8,008 bases of DNA. Source: DATDOY01 sp035293045 (GTDB lineage Bacteria > Actinomycetota > Acidimicrobiia > IMCC26256 > JACPCJ01). The stretch covers positions 1 through 8,008 of the forward strand of contig DATDOY010000161.1 of NCBI GenBank assembly GCA_035293045.1. The letters are read 5' to 3'. The notes beneath the pieces were generated by a model. That model ran no database searches and had not been told where the DNA came from. It saw only the letters and a list, made by a program, of their open reading frames with translations. The translations under genes were made by a program, and so were the position numbers. Below, one piece after another: positions 5,507 through 8,008 of this stretch (position 1 is its first letter; every line of letters begins with the position of its first letter).

Positions 5507-7020
5507 CCGAACTCAACGCCCGCCCGCGGTGGGTCCGTCGGCTCGTCCCGGCGACCACGGGACTGCTCGCCGCCAGCGCCCTCCCGCCCCTGGATCTCGG
5601 GCCGATCATCTTCGTGGCGCCCGTCCCACTCCTCATGGCCTGGCGTTCCCGCGGCGCGGATGTGCGCGGCGCCGCGGCGGACGGATTCGTCGCGGGCGTC
5701 GCTTACTTCGCCTTCGTGGTTTCGTGGACGTGGTACTTCGGAGCCGTCGCCTATTTCCCGTTCGTGGCCGTGCTGGCGGCGTATTGGGCGCTGACGGGGG
5801 CTCTCGTAGCGCTCGCACAGCGAGGGGGCGTGCGCCGCCCGCTCGTCATTGCCGCGGCATGGACGCTGGTCGAGGCCCTGCGCGGCCGGTGGCCGTTCGG
5901 CGGGTTCTCGTGGGGAGAGTTCGGCTATGCCCTCCACGACGTTCCGGTGGCTCGCTCCGTCGCCGGTTGGGGCGGCGTCCTCGCGGTGTCGTTCCTCGTC
6001 GTCGTGTCGGCCGCCTACATCGAGGAGTTTCTGGACCGGCGGGGGAGGGGGGTGGCGACGCGCTCCGTAGGGCTCGGGCTGGTGGGGGTGGTTGTGATCG
6101 CCATCGGGGCTCACGTTGCTCTTCCCGACCTGAAGCCCGGCGCGACGATCCGCGTCGCCATCGTGCAGGGCAATGACAAGAACCGGACCCTGACGAGCGC
6201 AGAACTCGCGGAACGCTTCCTACCGGTGAGCCACTTCACGCTGGCCCGGGGCCTTGACGACCCAGTCGATCTCATCGTCTTACCGGAGTCCAGCCTCGAC
6301 GAAGATCCTCGCATCGACGAGTTCCTCTTGGACGAGATCAGGTCGATTGCGCGCACTCACGATGCCGCCGTCCTCGCCAACGCCGCCGTCGAGATCGACG
6401 ATGGGCGGCGCCTCGAGAACACGAACTTCTACTTCGATCCCGACGGCGAACTAGTGGGAACGTACGTGAAACAGCACCTCGTGCCGTACGGCGAGTACGT
6501 CCCGGGACGCAGGTTTCTCGAGGAGCTGGTCAAGGAACTCGAGCAAATCCCGCGCGATCAGGCGCCCGGCGACCGGCGCGAGATCTTTCGCGCGGGCGGC
6601 GTGCCTTTCGCCAATCTGATCTGCTTCGAGTCGGCGTTCACCGAGATCTCGCGCGCCTACGCCGACGAGGGGGCAGAGGTGCTGGTGGTGTCGACCAACA
6701 ACCGCTCCTTCCGTCGCTCGCCCAACTCCGCCCAACACCTCGCACTGGGCCAGATGCGGGTGGCGGAGACGGGACGGCCCTTGGTGCAGGCGGCGATCTC
6801 AGGCCGGAGCGCCTTCATCGACGCCGACGGCGACGTCGTGGCGACGACCCAACTGTTCGACCGCACCACTCTGGTACGAAGCGTCACCGGAACGCGCGGG
6901 CGCACGCCCTATGTCGCGCTCGGCGACTGGATGCTCGTCGTGGCTGCCGCGATCCTCGTCGTGGCCGCGGTTCGGGCACGGCGGGTGATGCGATTCGCCG
7001 CTTCGGGTACCCATTCCTAG
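5503..7020 (+). CDS. lnt: Apolipoprotein N-acyltransferase
   Basis: This enzyme transfers an acyl chain from phospholipid to the alpha-amino group of the lipidated cysteine of lipoproteins, in the cytoplasmic membrane. From TTG 5503 it is 505 aa, normal for Lnt. Several hydrophobic helices occupy about residues 12-205, the nitrilase-like domain about 215-465, and a final transmembrane helix lies near 472-490 (GDWMLVVAAAILVVAAV). The catalytic triad is visible: Glu262 in LPES, Lys323 in VKQHLVPYGEYVPG and Cys374 in LICFES, matching E. coli E267/K335/C387. Glu331 and Glu376 match E343 and E389; Phe375 replaces Tyr388. The later TNNRSF...QHLALGQMRVAETGRPL block fits actinobacterial Lnts. No Ppm1 (mannosyltransferase) domain is fused. 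I chose TTG 5503 because it overlaps the USP stop by 4 nt (TTGA) and the next in-frame ATG (5635) lies inside a hydrophobic helix. A likely substrate is the MceD-type lipoprotein in this window. Confidence 0.92.
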   Translation: MTELNARPRWVRRLVPATTGLLAASALPPLDLGPIIFVAPVPLLMAWRSRGADVRGAAADGFVAGVAYFAFVVSWTWYFGAVAYFPFVAVLAAYWALTGALVALAQRGGVRRPLVIAAAWTLVEALRGRWPFGGFSWGEFGYALHDVPVARSVAGWGGVLAVSFLVVVSAAYIEEFLDRRGRGVATRSVGLGLVGVVVIAIGAHVALPDLKPGATIRVAIVQGNDKNRTLTSAELAERFLPVSHFTLARGLDDPVDLIVLPESSLDEDPRIDEFLLDEIRSIARTHDAAVLANAAVEIDDGRRLENTNFYFDPDGELVGTYVKQHLVPYGEYVPGRRFLEELVKELEQIPRDQAPGDRREIFRAGGVPFANLICFESAFTEISRAYADEGAEVLVVSTNNRSFRRSPNSAQHLALGQMRVAETGRPLVQAAISGRSAFIDADGDVVATTQLFDRTTLVRSVTGTRGRTPYVALGDWMLVVAAAILVVAAVRARRVMRFAASGTHS

Positions 7021-7035
7021 ACTCGATTTCGAGGA

Positions 7036-7040
7036 AAGGA
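7036..7040 (+). promoter_or_regulatory. Shine-Dalgarno AAGGA deciding the GTG start at 7047
   Basis: AAGGA, within the longer GAGGAAAGGA at 7031-7040, ends 6 nt before GTG 7047. This is the best-placed ribosome-binding site in the window and fixes a GTG start in the 26-nt gap after lnt. Confidence 0.75.
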
Positions 7041-7046
7041 CCCCCG

Positions 7047-7568
7047 GTGGGAGAGCCAGTGGGAGAGCACGACGACAAGCCGATCGTCGAACGGGCCATC
7101 GAGCTGATGGTCTACGCCCCAATCGGGCTGGCGATGTTTGCGAGGGACGTCGGCCCGACCCTGTTGGGTCAGTTCGTCGAGCGAGGGAAAGCGCGCGTCG
7201 ACGAGCTGCAAAAGCAGGTCGAGAATCAAGTCCTCCAGGCGCGCATCATGGGGCAGTTCGCGGTGGCCGAGGGCGAGCGCCGCATCAAGCGCGAGGTCGA
7301 ACAACGTTTCGGGCGCGAAGACCCCGTGCCCGCGCCGAGGGTCGAGGCCCACCCCGCGGCCCCTACCCGCGCGAGCGGAAACGGGTCACGCCCCAAGGCC
7401 GACGCCAGCGGGCTTCCCATTCAGGACTACGACGAGCTCTCGGCCTCCCAGGTGGTGGCACGACTCGCCGGCCTCAGCGGCGAGGAGCTCGACGCCGTGC
7501 GCGCGTACGAGGAGAGTCAGCGCCAGCGCCGGACCATCCTCACTCGCATCGAACAGCTCACGGCCTGA
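7047..7568 (+). CDS. Uncharacterised helical protein with a lipid-droplet-associated-like C-terminus
   Basis: A 173-aa protein with no enzyme motif I recognise. After a charged start, residues about 13-32 (VERAIELMVYAPIGLAMFAR) form a short amphipathic/hydrophobic helix, probably too weak for a clear transmembrane span. Residues 33-90 are a charged helix with coiled-coil character, and 91-121 a Pro/Ala/Gly-rich linker. The C-terminal module (about 123-173) reads IQDYDELSASQVVARL, then LSGEELDAVRAYEE and RRTILTRIEQL. That module resembles the C-terminus of mycobacterial lipid-droplet-associated proteins such as the Rv1109c type, as I recall it (DY-x-LT-x-AQL...LELEALLAYE pattern). A role at lipid bodies or membranes is therefore possible but unproven. 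Start GTG 7047 has a strong AAGGA site. It lies 26 nt after lnt and 9 nt before the GNAT gene. Confidence 0.8.
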   Translation: MGEPVGEHDDKPIVERAIELMVYAPIGLAMFARDVGPTLLGQFVERGKARVDELQKQVENQVLQARIMGQFAVAEGERRIKREVEQRFGREDPVPAPRVEAHPAAPTRASGNGSRPKADASGLPIQDYDELSASQVVARLAGLSGEELDAVRAYEESQRQRRTILTRIEQLTA

Positions 7569-7577
7569 CGCCACTCG

Positions 7578-8008
7578 ATGGAGGGCTGTCGCCTCGCCAC
7601 CCGCGACGATCTCCCGCGCATCGTGGAGCTTGCCCGCGCCATGCGCGAGGAGATCCGGTCGGTGCGCGGCGGCGACGTCTGGACCCTACGGGAGGGTCGG
7701 CCCGAACCGCTCGAGGAGTCGTATGGCGCGCTCTTCGACGACGCCGGCGTGCGCGTCCTCGTCGGGACGATCGATGGCACGGTCATGGGATTCGCCGTCG
7801 GCGAAACCGACGTCCTGCATGACGGGGGTCTCCTCGGGATCATCTCGGACATCTGCGTAGAGCCCGGCGCCCGGGCCATCGGCGTGGGGGAGGAGATGGC
7901 CAACAACCTCGTCGACCACTTCCGCGCCCTCGGCTGCATCGGCGTGGACTCCTGGGCTCTCCCCGGTCAGCGCGAGACCAAGAACTTCTTCGAGGAACAC
8001 GGCTTCGT
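7578..8008 (+). CDS. GNAT family N-acetyltransferase, 3' end outside window
   Basis: Open from ATG 7578 to the window edge (143 full codons). The start MEGCRLATRDDLPRIVELAR is the usual GNAT first strand and helix. Residues 59-76 (RVLVGTIDGTVMGFAVGE) are the central hairpin, and 87-94 (GIISDICV) is the strand before the acetyl-CoA loop. The loop is R-A-I-G-V-G at 99-104, matching the R/Q-x-x-G-x-G/A motif, and is followed by helix EEMANNLVDHFRALGC. The visible end, ETKNFFEEHGF, is the F-Y/F-E-x-x-GF signature just before the last strand, so only a few residues appear to be missing. It transfers an acetyl group from acetyl-CoA to an unknown amine. ATG 7578 is 9 nt downstream of the previous stop and has no clear Shine-Dalgarno. 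Confidence 0.87.
   Translation, partial: MEGCRLATRDDLPRIVELARAMREEIRSVRGGDVWTLREGRPEPLEESYGALFDDAGVRVLVGTIDGTVMGFAVGETDVLHDGGLLGIISDICVEPGARAIGVGEEMANNLVDHFRALGCIGVDSWALPGQRETKNFFEEHGF

Noticed and set aside
5194..6114. 306-aa minus-strand open frame across usp and lnt
   Set aside because: It spans two well-supported + strand genes and its product has His/Pro/Arg-rich composition typical of antisense GC-rich frames.
7022..7033. CTCGA-TT-TCGAG inverted repeat after lnt as a terminator
   Set aside because: Only five pairs with a two-base loop and no T run. It is followed immediately by the ribosome-binding site of the next gene, so it is probably incidental.
7138..7860. 240-aa + strand frame across the 173-aa gene and the GNAT start
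   Set aside because: Its product is Ser/Arg/Ala-rich with no domain, and it overlaps a gene with an excellent ribosome-binding site and a clear GNAT sequence in other frames.

Overview
This window is GC-rich, and every gene I accept lies on the + strand in a tight head-to-tail layout with stop/start overlaps. The gene set points to a high-GC actinobacterium: actinobacterial-type MceC-D-E-F proteins, an Mce-associated membrane protein, a DUF4193-type zinc-ribbon protein, an Lnt with the actinobacterial form of the C-terminal motif, and a small protein whose C-terminus resembles mycobacterial lipid-droplet-associated proteins. A lineage such as Acidimicrobiia fits the style, but that is inference from protein resemblance, not proof.

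Region 1 (1-4418) is the distal part of an mce operon. It holds the C-terminal end of an MceC-like protein, then complete MceD-, MceE- and MceF-like proteins, then a single-pass Mce-associated protein. Mce proteins are cell-envelope substrate-binding subunits of ABC-type lipid/sterol importers (YrbE permeases plus the Mce ATPase, which must lie outside the window). Here the lipobox is on the MceD-position protein and not the MceE-position protein, and MceF has a second hydrophobic segment at its C-terminus preceded by a TPATG sequence.

Region 2 (4419-4530) is the only sizeable gap. It contains a likely promoter (TATACT), a perfect 10-bp palindrome at the -35 position, and a strong stem-loop that would sit at the extreme 5' end of the transcript. 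It probably starts a new transcription unit.

Region 3 (4531-8008) encodes a very acidic protein ending in a four-cysteine zinc ribbon (DUF4193-like), a universal stress protein, apolipoprotein N-acyltransferase (Lnt) with its Glu-Lys-Cys triad intact, a small helical protein of unknown function, and the start of a GNAT acetyltransferase cut by the window end. The spacing suggests one co-transcribed group.

Functionally, the window links lipid import (Mce), lipoprotein maturation (Lnt, which could acylate the MceD lipoprotein) and possibly lipid storage (the small protein); that link is a hypothesis. I see no mobile element, CRISPR array, tRNA or rRNA. I do not see a clearly new defence or biosynthetic system; the window looks like a chromosomal core region with several unusual details.
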